Assembly (NCBI GenBank): GCA_028690255.1
Contig: JAQVBP010000029.1
Location: 1-11,887, forward strand
DNA from: Methanosarcinaceae archaeon
GTDB taxonomy: Archaea > Halobacteriota > Methanosarcinia > Methanosarcinales > Methanosarcinaceae
Reading direction: 5' to 3'
DNA length: 11,887 bases
This document shows, piece by piece, positions 1 to 6,391 of this stretch; position 1 is the stretch's first letter, and every line of letters begins with the position of its first letter. The notes beneath the pieces are model-generated. The model was given only the letters and a program-made list of their open reading frames with translations, made no database searches and had not been told where the DNA came from. The position numbers and the translations under genes are program-made.

Positions 1-54
1 TATATCATGGACTCCCTCGAAGACAAAGGCCTGGCTGCGGCCGGAGCTGAATAA
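1..54 (+). CDS. C-terminal end of an upstream gene (partial), possibly an ExbB/TolQ/MotA-like channel
   Basis: An open frame enters the window and ends at a TAA (52-54). The 17 visible residues are YIMDSLEDKGLAAAGAE, a soluble tail with no motif that identifies a family. Codon use (GAC, CTC, GGC, GCC) matches the real genes here, so it is very likely coding. The following gene is an ExbD/TolR-like DUF2149 protein. Such genes usually follow a MotA/TolQ/ExbB proton-channel gene, so that partner is the best guess. This rests only on context; the tail itself proves nothing. The gap to the DUF2149 start is 194 bp and is almost filled by tandem repeats. Confidence 0.55.
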   Translation, partial: YIMDSLEDKGLAAAGAE

Positions 55-57
55 AAT

Positions 58-234
58 GAGTGACGAAAATGAAGTGAGGAATGAAGTGAGGAATGAAGTG
101 AAGAAAATAAAGTGAGGAATGAAGTGAAGAATGAAGTGACGAAAATGAAGTGAGGAATGAAGTGAGGAATGAAGTGAGGAATGAAGTGAGGAATGAAGTG
201 AAGAATGAAGTGAGGAATGAAGTGAGAAGTGAAT
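58..234 (+). repeat. 12-bp tandem repeat array between two genes
   Basis: Roughly fourteen head-to-tail copies of a 12-bp purine-rich unit, consensus AATGAAGTGAGG with variants ending in AAG or ACG. Two copies are 14 bp long (AAAATAAAGTGAGG and AAAATGAAGTGAGG), which shift the phase. By hand count the 9-mer ATGAAGTGA occurs twelve times. Each of these is a start-Lys-stop mini frame, and the TGA overlaps a Shine-Dalgarno-like GTGAGG. From an ATG at 56 one phase reads as an 19-residue E-V-R-N repeat peptide ending at 115. I do not regard that as a gene. The array ends at the ribosome binding site of the DUF2149 gene, so it is in the transcribed leader if the two genes share an operon. Confidence 0.9.
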
Positions 235-236
235 AA

Positions 237-243
237 GGGGTGA
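237..243 (+). promoter_or_regulatory. Ribosome binding site of the DUF2149 gene, deciding the start
   Basis: GGGGTGA fits the archaeal anti-Shine-Dalgarno complement (GGAGGTGA) with one mismatch. It lies 5 nt before the ATG at 249. A longer frame can start at GTG 240, but that codon is inside this motif, so ATG 249 is preferred and the protein has 129 rather than 132 residues. Confidence 0.6.
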
Positions 244-248
244 AAAAA

Positions 249-638
249 ATGAAAAGAACCCGACGCTACCACCGGACCGGCCTCCTTTCCGACCAGGAAG
301 AACAGAGCCCCCTTACCGGGGTTGCCAACCTTTTTGACGTCGCGATGGTCTTTTCCGTGGCTTTACTGGTGGCCCTTGTCATGTCCTACAACCTTCCCGA
401 ACTCCTGGACCCGAACGAAGACATCACCATTGTGAAAAACCCGGGGCAACCGAACATGAAGATCATTATCAAGGAGGAGGGGAAACCAATTGAGGTCCTG
501 AATATGACCGATAATATCGGAGGGGGAACAGGAGAAGCCCTGGGGACTGCATATAAACTGGCTAACGGTCAGGTTATCTACGTGCCTGAGGATTCTGAAA
601 ATTCCGAAGAAAACGAAAGTCAATTATCTGAAACTTAA
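249..638 (+). CDS. DUF2149-type ExbD/TolR-like single-pass membrane protein
   Basis: This encodes 129 residues. A basic N-terminus (MKRTRRYHRTG) is followed by one hydrophobic helix at about residues 29-46 (FDVAMVFSVALLVALVMS), then an outward-facing domain of about 80 residues. The domain contains a Gly-rich turn (GGGTGEALGTAY) and the sequence LANGQVIYVPE near the C-terminus, which I recognise as typical of DUF2149. The tail is acidic. Asp30 at the start of the helix sits where ExbD, TolR and MotB carry their proton-relay Asp, and the topology (short cytoplasmic N-terminus, one helix, external domain) is the same. Family knowledge: ExbD/TolR work with an ExbB/TolQ channel to use proton-motive force. 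I infer a similar stator role here, coupling to the surface CobN-like proteins encoded next. The family call is fairly strong; the motor role is inference. Confidence 0.75.
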   Translation: MKRTRRYHRTGLLSDQEEQSPLTGVANLFDVAMVFSVALLVALVMSYNLPELLDPNEDITIVKNPGQPNMKIIIKEEGKPIEVLNMTDNIGGGTGEALGTAYKLANGQVIYVPEDSENSEENESQLSET

Positions 639-648
639 TTGCCAGATA

Positions 649-656
649 TTTTTTTT
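649..656 (+). terminator. Oligo-T tract after the DUF2149 gene
   Basis: Eight consecutive T residues begin 10 nt after the stop codon. Archaeal RNA polymerase commonly terminates at such T-tracts without a hairpin. No good stem precedes it. It would separate the DUF2149 transcript from the CobN-A transcript, at least in part. Confidence 0.4.
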
Positions 657-664
657 GCAAACAT

Positions 665-705
665 AAATCAATTAAAAATGCATTCAGTTCAAGTTAAATT
701 GATTT
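665..705. repeat. 9-bp perfect inverted repeat, AT-rich
   Basis: AAATCAATT at 665-673 is the exact reverse complement of AATTGATTT at 697-705, with 23 nt between. It lies between the T-tract after the DUF2149 gene and the candidate promoter of CobN-A. It may be a regulator site or part of a terminator structure; AT-rich inverted repeats also arise by chance. Confidence 0.35.
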
Positions 706-717
706 TATTCGATTTCG

Positions 718-780
718 ATCCGCTCTTTGTCGGATACAATCTAAAAATATACACCTTTTCCGATTAAAAATTATAAAAAT
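718..780 (+). promoter_or_regulatory. Candidate promoter of CobN-A with upstream inverted repeat
   Basis: Two archaeal TATA-like boxes are visible, AAAAATATA (743-751) and TTATAAAA (771-778). A start about 25 nt downstream of the second would fall near 800 and leave a leader of about 55 nt. Upstream, ATCCG (718-722) and CGGAT (731-735) form a perfect 5-bp inverted repeat around an 8-nt spacer, a possible regulator site. Neither box is a perfect consensus and no clear BRE is seen. Confidence 0.4.
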
Positions 781-787
781 ATGTGAT

Positions 788-833
788 CTGGCCTCCCGGG
801 ATACTCCCGCCAGGAAACTCTCCCGGGCCTGCC
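788..833 (+). promoter_or_regulatory. GC-rich leader of CobN-A with two competing stems
   Basis: In an otherwise AT-rich spacer this stretch is GC-rich. CCCGGGA (795-801) can pair perfectly with TCCCGGG (821-827), supported by GGC (790-792) with GCC (831-833). Alternatively CTGGC (788-792) can pair with GCCAG (809-813). The two folds share bases 790-792 and the stems interlock, so both cannot form fully. The structure ends about 14 nt before the weak ribosome binding site (GGGGAT, 847-852). It does not match any riboswitch I know; in particular I find no B12-box. Confidence 0.3.
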
Positions 834-855
834 GGCACATTATCACGGGGATAAC

Positions 856-3800
856 ATGCGTAAAATAAAATCTAACTTATTGGTATTAAGTGCATTGCTT
901 TTTTTGCTGTTTGTACCGGCAGTGGTATCGGCTGATGAAACCCGGGTTAATATAACAGTTATTAGCTACGGTACCCAGGAGGCCTTTGAGGAAGGCTGGA
1001 ATACAAGCTCTTACAAAGACAATTTGAGTGTTACTTATTACGAGTCAATGTATACGAATTTTTCTGAAGTTGAGCTCGGAAACCCGGACATCATATTTAC
1101 CTACATGCTCTGGGGTTCAATCTTTGAAGAGATCGGAGATGACCTCAATAAGGCAAAAGCGAACGGGACCGTTCTCATCGATATTACTTCTTTCCCCGGG
1201 GACAAATTCAACATTTCTGATTATGATTACTCTTACCCTGGGGATGAGGACGGAAGTATTGTCGAGAAGTACTTTTACAATATCGGAGTAAAGGAGGAGT
1301 TCCTCAAGGAAAACTCCCGAAACTTCCTGACCTACCTTGCCAAAAATTTCTCAAGCAAAACGGAGTTGACAAAGGACTGGAGATATGTGGACCCCATAAT
1401 CCTGCCGGCAGGGCTTTACCACCCGGATGCTCCGGTCGATAAGTACTGGTTTGACAACAACCGCGAATACCTTGAATGGTACGGTAACCACTCAAACGGG
1501 GAGCACAGGGTCTATGTCCCGGACAGGCCCACGATCGGGATATGGTTCCATAAGAGTGATTACAAGGACGGGAATACCGGGGTTGTGGACGCCCTTATCA
1601 GGGACCTTGAAAGCAAGAACTGCAACGTGATTGCAGGTTTTGATACCTTTAACAATATCACCGATTTCTACTGTAAGGAAAGTGGTGAACCCCTCGTCCA
1701 GTCTGCGATTTCCCTCAAGAGCTTTGCGCTTAATTACGACAACTATACCCGTGGAATCGAGGAACTGGAGCATCTGGATGTGGCGGTATTGAAAGGTATA
1801 GTGGCATCGGAATCCAATGACCCCGCCGATGCAAACCGGGGGATTCCCACCGAAGAGGTCGCCAGAATGACCATGGCCCCGGACAGGGACGGCCTTTTTG
1901 AGTACATCGTGCTCGGAAAGAACATACAGGTTTCCTGGTCCGAGTACGTCCATGAGCCAATCCCCTCTCAGATCGACTGGATTGCAAACCGCTCGATAAA
2001 CTGGGCTGAACTGAAACTCAAGGATAACAATGAGAAAAACGTTGCAATCATCTATTACAACTATCCTCCAGGAAAAGACAACGTCGGGGCAAGTTACCTT
2101 AACACTATCTCGAGCATGGTTTCCATACTTCAAAATATGAATGAAAGTGAAAGGAACTATAATGTCGAGGACATCCCGGAAAACTCAACGGAACTTCTGG
2201 ACAGTATCCAGAGCAGGGGCAGAAATGTAGGAAACTGGGCTCCCGGAGAACTCGAGGCAATGGTCCGGAACGGAATTGAAAGCGGAGATATGGTACTTTT
2301 GCCAATGGAGACCTACAGACAGTGGTTTGAGTCTGAAATTCCCGAAGCCCTCCGGGAAGCAACCATTGCGGAGTGGGGGGCCCCCTGGGAAGAAAACGTG
2401 CCTTCGAACAAGAGCCATATGATCTGGGAAAACGAAAGCGGAAAATATATCGTAATCCCGGCTGTCCGCTGCGGAAACGTCTGGTTAATGCCCCAGCCTG
2501 CCAGAGGTTTCATGCAGAATGATAATGCCATGTACCACAGCAGCATACTCCCGCCCCCGCACCAGTACATCGCTTTTTATCTCTGGTTGAACATGAACCA
2601 GGAATGGCAACCCGATGCTCTGATCCACCTCGGGACCCACGGGACTCATGAGTGGCTTCCGGGTCAGGCTTACGGGATGAACCGCACTGCGGAATGGAGC
2701 CCCCTCCTGCTCCGGGACATCCCGAACATTTATCCCTATATCGTGGCAAACGTAGGGGAAGGCCTGACTGCGGAATACAGGGGAAACGCCCTGATAATCG
2801 ACCATCTGACCCCGACCCTTGAAAAGGGAGGGTTGCACGGAAAAATGGCAGGACTTGCCGGGAACATCCAGACCTATTACGACCCTGTCATGAGCGGGAC
2901 CGAGGTGCAGGAAAAATACAGGCAGCTTATAATCGATGAGATGCTCGAACTAAATCTCGATGTTGACCTTGATGTAAACAGTAACATGGTCGAAGAACTG
3001 CGGACCAATGAAACCTTTTTCAACGATTTCTTGAAAAATATTCTCCACGAATATCTCGAAGAAATTTCCGAAGAGAATATCCCTTACGGTATGCATGTGT
3101 TCGGGGAGGTGCCTCCTGAAAAGAGCCTTGAGGCCGTTAGAAGTGAACTTGTTTTCCTGGTCAGGGCGGCAATGGGTACTTCCTTTGAGGCAAATGTAAC
3201 GGCTGCCTTCTATCCCGGCTCCCCGGAAGGCATCCCGGAAGAAGATACAAAAGTAGACCGGATGATTAGGGAAGTTGTAATCAACGGGACGGACCCCATA
3301 CTGGCCCAGAACATTGTGTATCTGGACAGTAATGATTCCGTAACTCAAGACCTTGAATCCGGGAAAAATTACAGGGACAGGATATTTGAGCCCGAATTGG
3401 AAGACCTTCCATCACTTATAAGGTCAATTTTGGGCACTTCCTTTGAAGCTAATGTCAGTTCTGCATTTTATTCCAACGCACCCCTTGACCCCGCCGGCAT
3501 TCCTGATAATGAGACAAAAGTGGATGTCCTGCTCCGGGATGTTATCTACAACGGTACGAAGTATCGGGAAGCTCAGGATGCCCTCTACGGTTTCAATAAC
3601 AGTTCTGTAAACATTGACCTGAAACAGGGGCTTGAATACAAAACCCGGATTCTTGACCTGCACAGGGACGAGATGAGCCTGATGGTCAGGGCGATGCTGG
3701 GAAACAGCTTTGAAGAAGATGTTGAAGCTGCCTTCTATTCCAATATAATGAAATACCCGCTCGGGATTCCTTCGGATGATACCAGAGTGGACAGGCTTGT

Positions 3801-5751
3801 CTGGGAAATTGTAAGCAACAATACCGACCCCGAAGCAGCCCAGACCCTGGTCTACGGGAGCAGCGAGAATTCTGTGACCTTTGCCCTTGAGACCGGACTT
3901 GAATACAGGGACAGGCTCAGGCAGTGTACCCAGGAAATGGACCATTTGCTCTCAGCTCTTGAAGGGGGTTACATCCCTCCGAAATCAGGCCGGGACCCGA
4001 TCCAGAATCCGGATTCTATTCCAACCGGGTGTAACTTCTACGGGGTGGACTCGAGACTTTACCCCTCGGAAGCTGCCTGGGAACTGGGAATTGTCATGTC
4101 GAATTCCCTGCTTGAGGACTATTACGGAAAATATGGAAAATATCCGCAAAAAGTCTCGTTTTCGAGGTTCGGGGTAGAATTCATAAGAGACCACGGAACC
4201 CTTGAAGCCGAAGTGCTTTACCTGCTCGGGATAAGGCCGACCTGGGACGATGAAAGCAAGCAGGTTAACGGGCTTGCGGTCATGAACGAGTCCGAAATGT
4301 ATGCCCTTCTCCCTGAAGACTCACCCCTGAGAAACGAAGCCCTTATCGGCAGGCCGAGAATTGATATTGTTTATGCAACCGCAGGGATGAGGGATGCTTT
4401 CCCGGACAAAATAAAAATGGTCGATGAGGCTGTCAGGCTTGCAGCCAACGAATCCACAGTCCCGGATACCAACTATACAAATTATATCAGAAATAATACC
4501 CAGCAGATTTATGATGCTCTGAAAAAGGCAGGATATGACAGTGATACTGCCAGAAAACTGTCCACGATACGCTGTTTTGCGGTTATGGACGGGACCTATG
4601 AAATCGGGGTTGCCAATGCTATCGGGGCGAGCGGGACCTGGGATAATGAGGAAACGATTGCAGAGCTTTACCTGGATAAAATGGGTTATGCCTACGGGAC
4701 AGATATCTGGGGCGAAAAGTGTTCCGAGCTTCTTACAGAAAATTTGAGATCAGCAGACGCCTCTGTCCACTCGGATTCTTCAAACCTTTACGACACCCTG
4801 GATAACGACGACTTTTTCCAGTATTTCGGAGGTATGAACCTTGTAACCAGGTACCTCTCAGGGAAAACGCCGGAGATGTACGTCTCCGATACCCGGAGCT
4901 CGGATGCAGAAAACTGCGGGATGACTTCAATGGACGAGTACCTGAAAAAGAACCTCCGGTCCAGGTACCTCAGCGAAGAGTGGATGAGGGGTATGATGGA
5001 TGAGGGGTATGCCGGAGGCAGGATAATGGCCGAGTTCGTAAACAACCTCTGGGGCTGGGAAGTTTGTGACCCGGACCTTGTGGATGACAGCGACTGGGAA
5101 ATGGTTTATGAAACTTACATCAAAGACCCTGACATGAAGGAATGGTTCAAGGAGAACAACCCTTACGCCATGCAGTCAATAGAAGCCAGGATGCTGGAAA
5201 CCATACGTAAAGGTTACTGGGATAATGCCGAGATAAGAAACCAGCTTATCTCTGACTATGTAAAATCAGTTGTGGAGGACGGAGTTACCTGCTGCCACCA
5301 CACCTGCGGAAACCCTCTGCTTGATGATTACGTGCAGGGCCTGATGTCTGTTGCGGGAGTCAGTCAGGAGCTTCAGGACGCATACAACAAAAAGATCACC
5401 GAAGCGACCAGGGCCCCCGAGCTTGCCTCTCCTCCCCCCTCCCCCAGTAAGGATAGCAGCAGTGGCAACCGAGGCAATTCTACCCCGGTGGTAAAGAGTA
5501 CGAACCAGACAACTGCTCAGGAAACCGAAGCTGGATATGGAACCGACTCCCCTGAGGCTCTGAAAAGTCCTTCATCCGCTGATTCAAAGGCCGATGCTTA
5601 TGTGGAAGGATACGAAATGCAGAAAGAACCGGTTGATAGTTCGAAGGAAGGAAGCGCGATGTCTTTCTCAGGGTCTGACATTTTGGGTACGTTGTTCGTT
5701 GTAGCCTGTCTGGGAGGAATCTATATCGGATTCAGGAAGAAGAAGTTTTGA
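856..5751 (+). CDS. Secreted, membrane-anchored CobN/ChlH-like protein with tripled module (CobN-A)
   Basis: The protein has 1631 residues (typical CobN about 1200-1400). A Sec signal peptide spans residues 1-26, with likely cleavage after VVSA. An N-terminal CobN domain follows (RPTIGIWF near 223). Hallmark CobN motifs come next: AIIYYNYPPGK at 397-407 with GASYL after it, WAPGEL near 460, PPPHQYIAFYLWL near 560-575, HLGTHGTHEWLPG at 591-603 (His591, His595, His598, Glu599) and an NIYPYIVANVGEG stretch. Three copies of an 86-89-residue module lie at about 765-1030, then the C-terminal CobN region with CCHHTCGNP at 1479-1487. A Ser/Pro-rich linker leads to YVEGYEM (1582-1588), then a membrane helix 1609-1626 with RKKKF end. 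About 30 N-x-S/T sequons fit an outside location. CobN inserts cobalt into corrinoid rings with ATPase partners. Here an external, perhaps binding or metal-exchange role is inferred. Start chosen for the signal peptide and GGGGAT upstream. Confidence 0.88.
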   Translation: MRKIKSNLLVLSALLFLLFVPAVVSADETRVNITVISYGTQEAFEEGWNTSSYKDNLSVTYYESMYTNFSEVELGNPDIIFTYMLWGSIFEEIGDDLNKAKANGTVLIDITSFPGDKFNISDYDYSYPGDEDGSIVEKYFYNIGVKEEFLKENSRNFLTYLAKNFSSKTELTKDWRYVDPIILPAGLYHPDAPVDKYWFDNNREYLEWYGNHSNGEHRVYVPDRPTIGIWFHKSDYKDGNTGVVDALIRDLESKNCNVIAGFDTFNNITDFYCKESGEPLVQSAISLKSFALNYDNYTRGIEELEHLDVAVLKGIVASESNDPADANRGIPTEEVARMTMAPDRDGLFEYIVLGKNIQVSWSEYVHEPIPSQIDWIANRSINWAELKLKDNNEKNVAIIYYNYPPGKDNVGASYLNTISSMVSILQNMNESERNYNVEDIPENSTELLDSIQSRGRNVGNWAPGELEAMVRNGIESGDMVLLPMETYRQWFESEIPEALREATIAEWGAPWEENVPSNKSHMIWENESGKYIVIPAVRCGNVWLMPQPARGFMQNDNAMYHSSILPPPHQYIAFYLWLNMNQEWQPDALIHLGTHGTHEWLPGQAYGMNRTAEWSPLLLRDIPNIYPYIVANVGEGLTAEYRGNALIIDHLTPTLEKGGLHGKMAGLAGNIQTYYDPVMSGTEVQEKYRQLIIDEMLELNLDVDLDVNSNMVEELRTNETFFNDFLKNILHEYLEEISEENIPYGMHVFGEVPPEKSLEAVRSELVFLVRAAMGTSFEANVTAAFYPGSPEGIPEEDTKVDRMIREVVINGTDPILAQNIVYLDSNDSVTQDLESGKNYRDRIFEPELEDLPSLIRSILGTSFEANVSSAFYSNAPLDPAGIPDNETKVDVLLRDVIYNGTKYREAQDALYGFNNSSVNIDLKQGLEYKTRILDLHRDEMSLMVRAMLGNSFEEDVEAAFYSNIMKYPLGIPSDDTRVDRLVWEIVSNNTDPEAAQTLVYGSSENSVTFALETGLEYRDRLRQCTQEMDHLLSALEGGYIPPKSGRDPIQNPDSIPTGCNFYGVDSRLYPSEAAWELGIVMSNSLLEDYYGKYGKYPQKVSFSRFGVEFIRDHGTLEAEVLYLLGIRPTWDDESKQVNGLAVMNESEMYALLPEDSPLRNEALIGRPRIDIVYATAGMRDAFPDKIKMVDEAVRLAANESTVPDTNYTNYIRNNTQQIYDALKKAGYDSDTARKLSTIRCFAVMDGTYEIGVANAIGASGTWDNEETIAELYLDKMGYAYGTDIWGEKCSELLTENLRSADASVHSDSSNLYDTLDNDDFFQYFGGMNLVTRYLSGKTPEMYVSDTRSSDAENCGMTSMDEYLKKNLRSRYLSEEWMRGMMDEGYAGGRIMAEFVNNLWGWEVCDPDLVDDSDWEMVYETYIKDPDMKEWFKENNPYAMQSIEARMLETIRKGYWDNAEIRNQLISDYVKSVVEDGVTCCHHTCGNPLLDDYVQGLMSVAGVSQELQDAYNKKITEATRAPELASPPPSPSKDSSSGNRGNSTPVVKSTNQTTAQETEAGYGTDSPEALKSPSSADSKADAYVEGYEMQKEPVDSSKEGSAMSFSGSDILGTLFVVACLGGIYIGFRKKKF
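3148..3945 (+). repeat. Three diverged copies of an 86-89-residue module inside CobN-A
   Basis: Copies start at about residues 765, 851 and 940; the anchor Arg residues are Arg770, Arg856 and Arg945. Shared pattern: RA-x-LGTSFEANV-x-AFY, then GIP-x-x-x-TKVD, then a V-x-x-N-x-T stretch with AQ-x-x-Y, then SV and L-x-x-GLEYRDR. The DNA copies are clearly diverged, so the triplication is old and held by selection. CobN-B has a single counterpart at the same place (MVYSMLGNGF to YAEKL, nucleotides about 9600-9830). Confidence 0.85.
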
Positions 5752-5765
5752 GATTCCGGTAGGTG

Positions 5766-5810
5766 GAGGGCATTATTTTTCCGTGCCCTCAAACTTTTTT
5801 TTATTTTTTC
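5766..5810 (+). terminator. Hairpin plus T-tract terminator of CobN-A
   Basis: GAGGGCA (5766-5772) pairs perfectly with TGCCCTC (5784-5790) around an 11-nt loop. It is followed within 4 nt by a long, nearly pure T stretch. The stem begins 15 nt after the TGA. It resembles a bacterial intrinsic terminator, and T-rich ends also stop archaeal polymerase. Confidence 0.7.
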
Positions 5811-5872
5811 TTCTCTTGATTTTTTCTCTTGATTTTTTCTCTTGATTTTTTCTCTTGATTTTTTCTCTTGAT
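5808..5872. repeat. 13-bp tandem repeat array, type 1
   Basis: Five head-to-tail copies of TTTTTCTCTTGAT. Four are exact (5821-5872) and the first (5808-5820) has one mismatch. The pyrimidine-rich strand is the + strand. The array directly follows the terminator T-tract and is continued by a second array of the same period. Confidence 0.95.
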
Positions 5873-5874
5873 TT

Positions 5875-5933
5875 CTTCTCCTGCCATCTTCTCCTGCCAT
5901 CTTCTCCTGCCATCTTCTCCTGCCATCTTCTCC
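5875..5933. repeat. 13-bp tandem repeat array, type 2
   Basis: Four exact copies of CTTCTCCTGCCAT (5875-5926) plus a 7-nt partial copy (5927-5933). The period equals that of the neighbouring array but the sequence differs, sharing mainly the TTCTC core. An open frame on the - strand through both arrays is a by-product of a repeated 13-mer without stops and is not a gene. Confidence 0.95.
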
Positions 5934-6040
5934 CTTTTTGTGATTAAGTGTGCACTCTTTTTTACGGAAGAGTCTCATTTTTTTTCAGTTTTTTTGACCG
6001 TTTGTGATCTTTTTGGATAACAGTTGTTACCCAAAAAACA

Positions 6041-6073
6041 GGGCTTATATGTCAAATAAACTCAACTTGAGTT
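6041..6073 (+). promoter_or_regulatory. Candidate promoter of CobN-B with overlapping palindromic operator
   Basis: GCTTATATG (6043-6051) resembles an archaeal TATA box and follows an A-rich stretch. A start is expected near 6072. AACTCAACTTGAGTT (6059-6073) is a perfect 7-bp inverted repeat around a central C, lying between TATA box and expected start. That is the usual place for an archaeal repressor site. If correct, the leader to the ATG at 6392 is about 320 nt. Confidence 0.45.
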
Positions 6074-6391
6074 GTCCCATAAGTGGAGACTCTTTTTATG
6101 AAAAATGTAAGACCCTCTATTATAAAAAAACGAGATCAAACTCATGGCAGGCGCATCAGCATATTTTTTGTTGATGGTTGCTGGCATTTACTCAACGTTT
6201 GGAAAGTAAACTTGTGTTCTATTGCTGGAATCCCATCATTTCAAAGTTACATCATCCCGGTATTTTCCCATTTCCAGGAATCTCATTCAAAAAGAAATTT
6301 CAGCCTGTAATTCCCGTTTCTTTGCAATCCCTGACCCGGCGTTTATTCCACACCAGGACTTACATTGATTGATTTTTCACGAGGTAATTCA
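6074..6391 (+). other. Long non-coding leader or spacer before CobN-B
   Basis: No convincing gene is present. Two short overlapping + frames (6083-6310 from GTG, 75 codons, and 6178-6372, 64 codons) have no recognisable motif and no good ribosome binding site. Base use is AT-rich and unlike the neighbouring genes. I see no known riboswitch, RNA gene or strong terminator. It could be an extended 5' leader or decayed sequence. Confidence 0.4.
6381..6385 (+). promoter_or_regulatory. Ribosome binding site of CobN-B, deciding the start
   Basis: GAGGT lies 6 nt before ATG 6392. A longer frame from TTG 6365 would put this motif inside the coding sequence and add nine residues before the signal peptide. 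ATG 6392 is therefore chosen. Confidence 0.7.

Noticed and set aside
56..115. A 19-codon gene starting at ATG 56, overlapping the end of the upstream gene's stop region
   Set aside because: Its product is only the translated 12-bp repeat and the frame is broken by a 14-bp unit; no independent support.
58..234. CRISPR array
   Set aside because: The repeats are 12 bp and directly abutting with no unique spacers, so it is a simple minisatellite. The same applies to the 13-bp arrays.
639..855. Cobalamin riboswitch before CobN-A
   Set aside because: Looked for because of the CobN link, but no B12-box-like sequence or matching multi-stem layout is visible.
5721..5978. A - strand 85-codon frame rich in EKK and GRRR repeats
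   Set aside because: It is the translation of the 13-bp tandem arrays, which lack stops in that phase, and it overlaps the CobN-A terminator.
6083..6372. Two overlapping short + strand frames (75 and 64 codons) in the long spacer
   Set aside because: No recognisable domain, no suitable ribosome binding site, AT-rich composition unlike the real genes, and one starts at the predicted promoter region.
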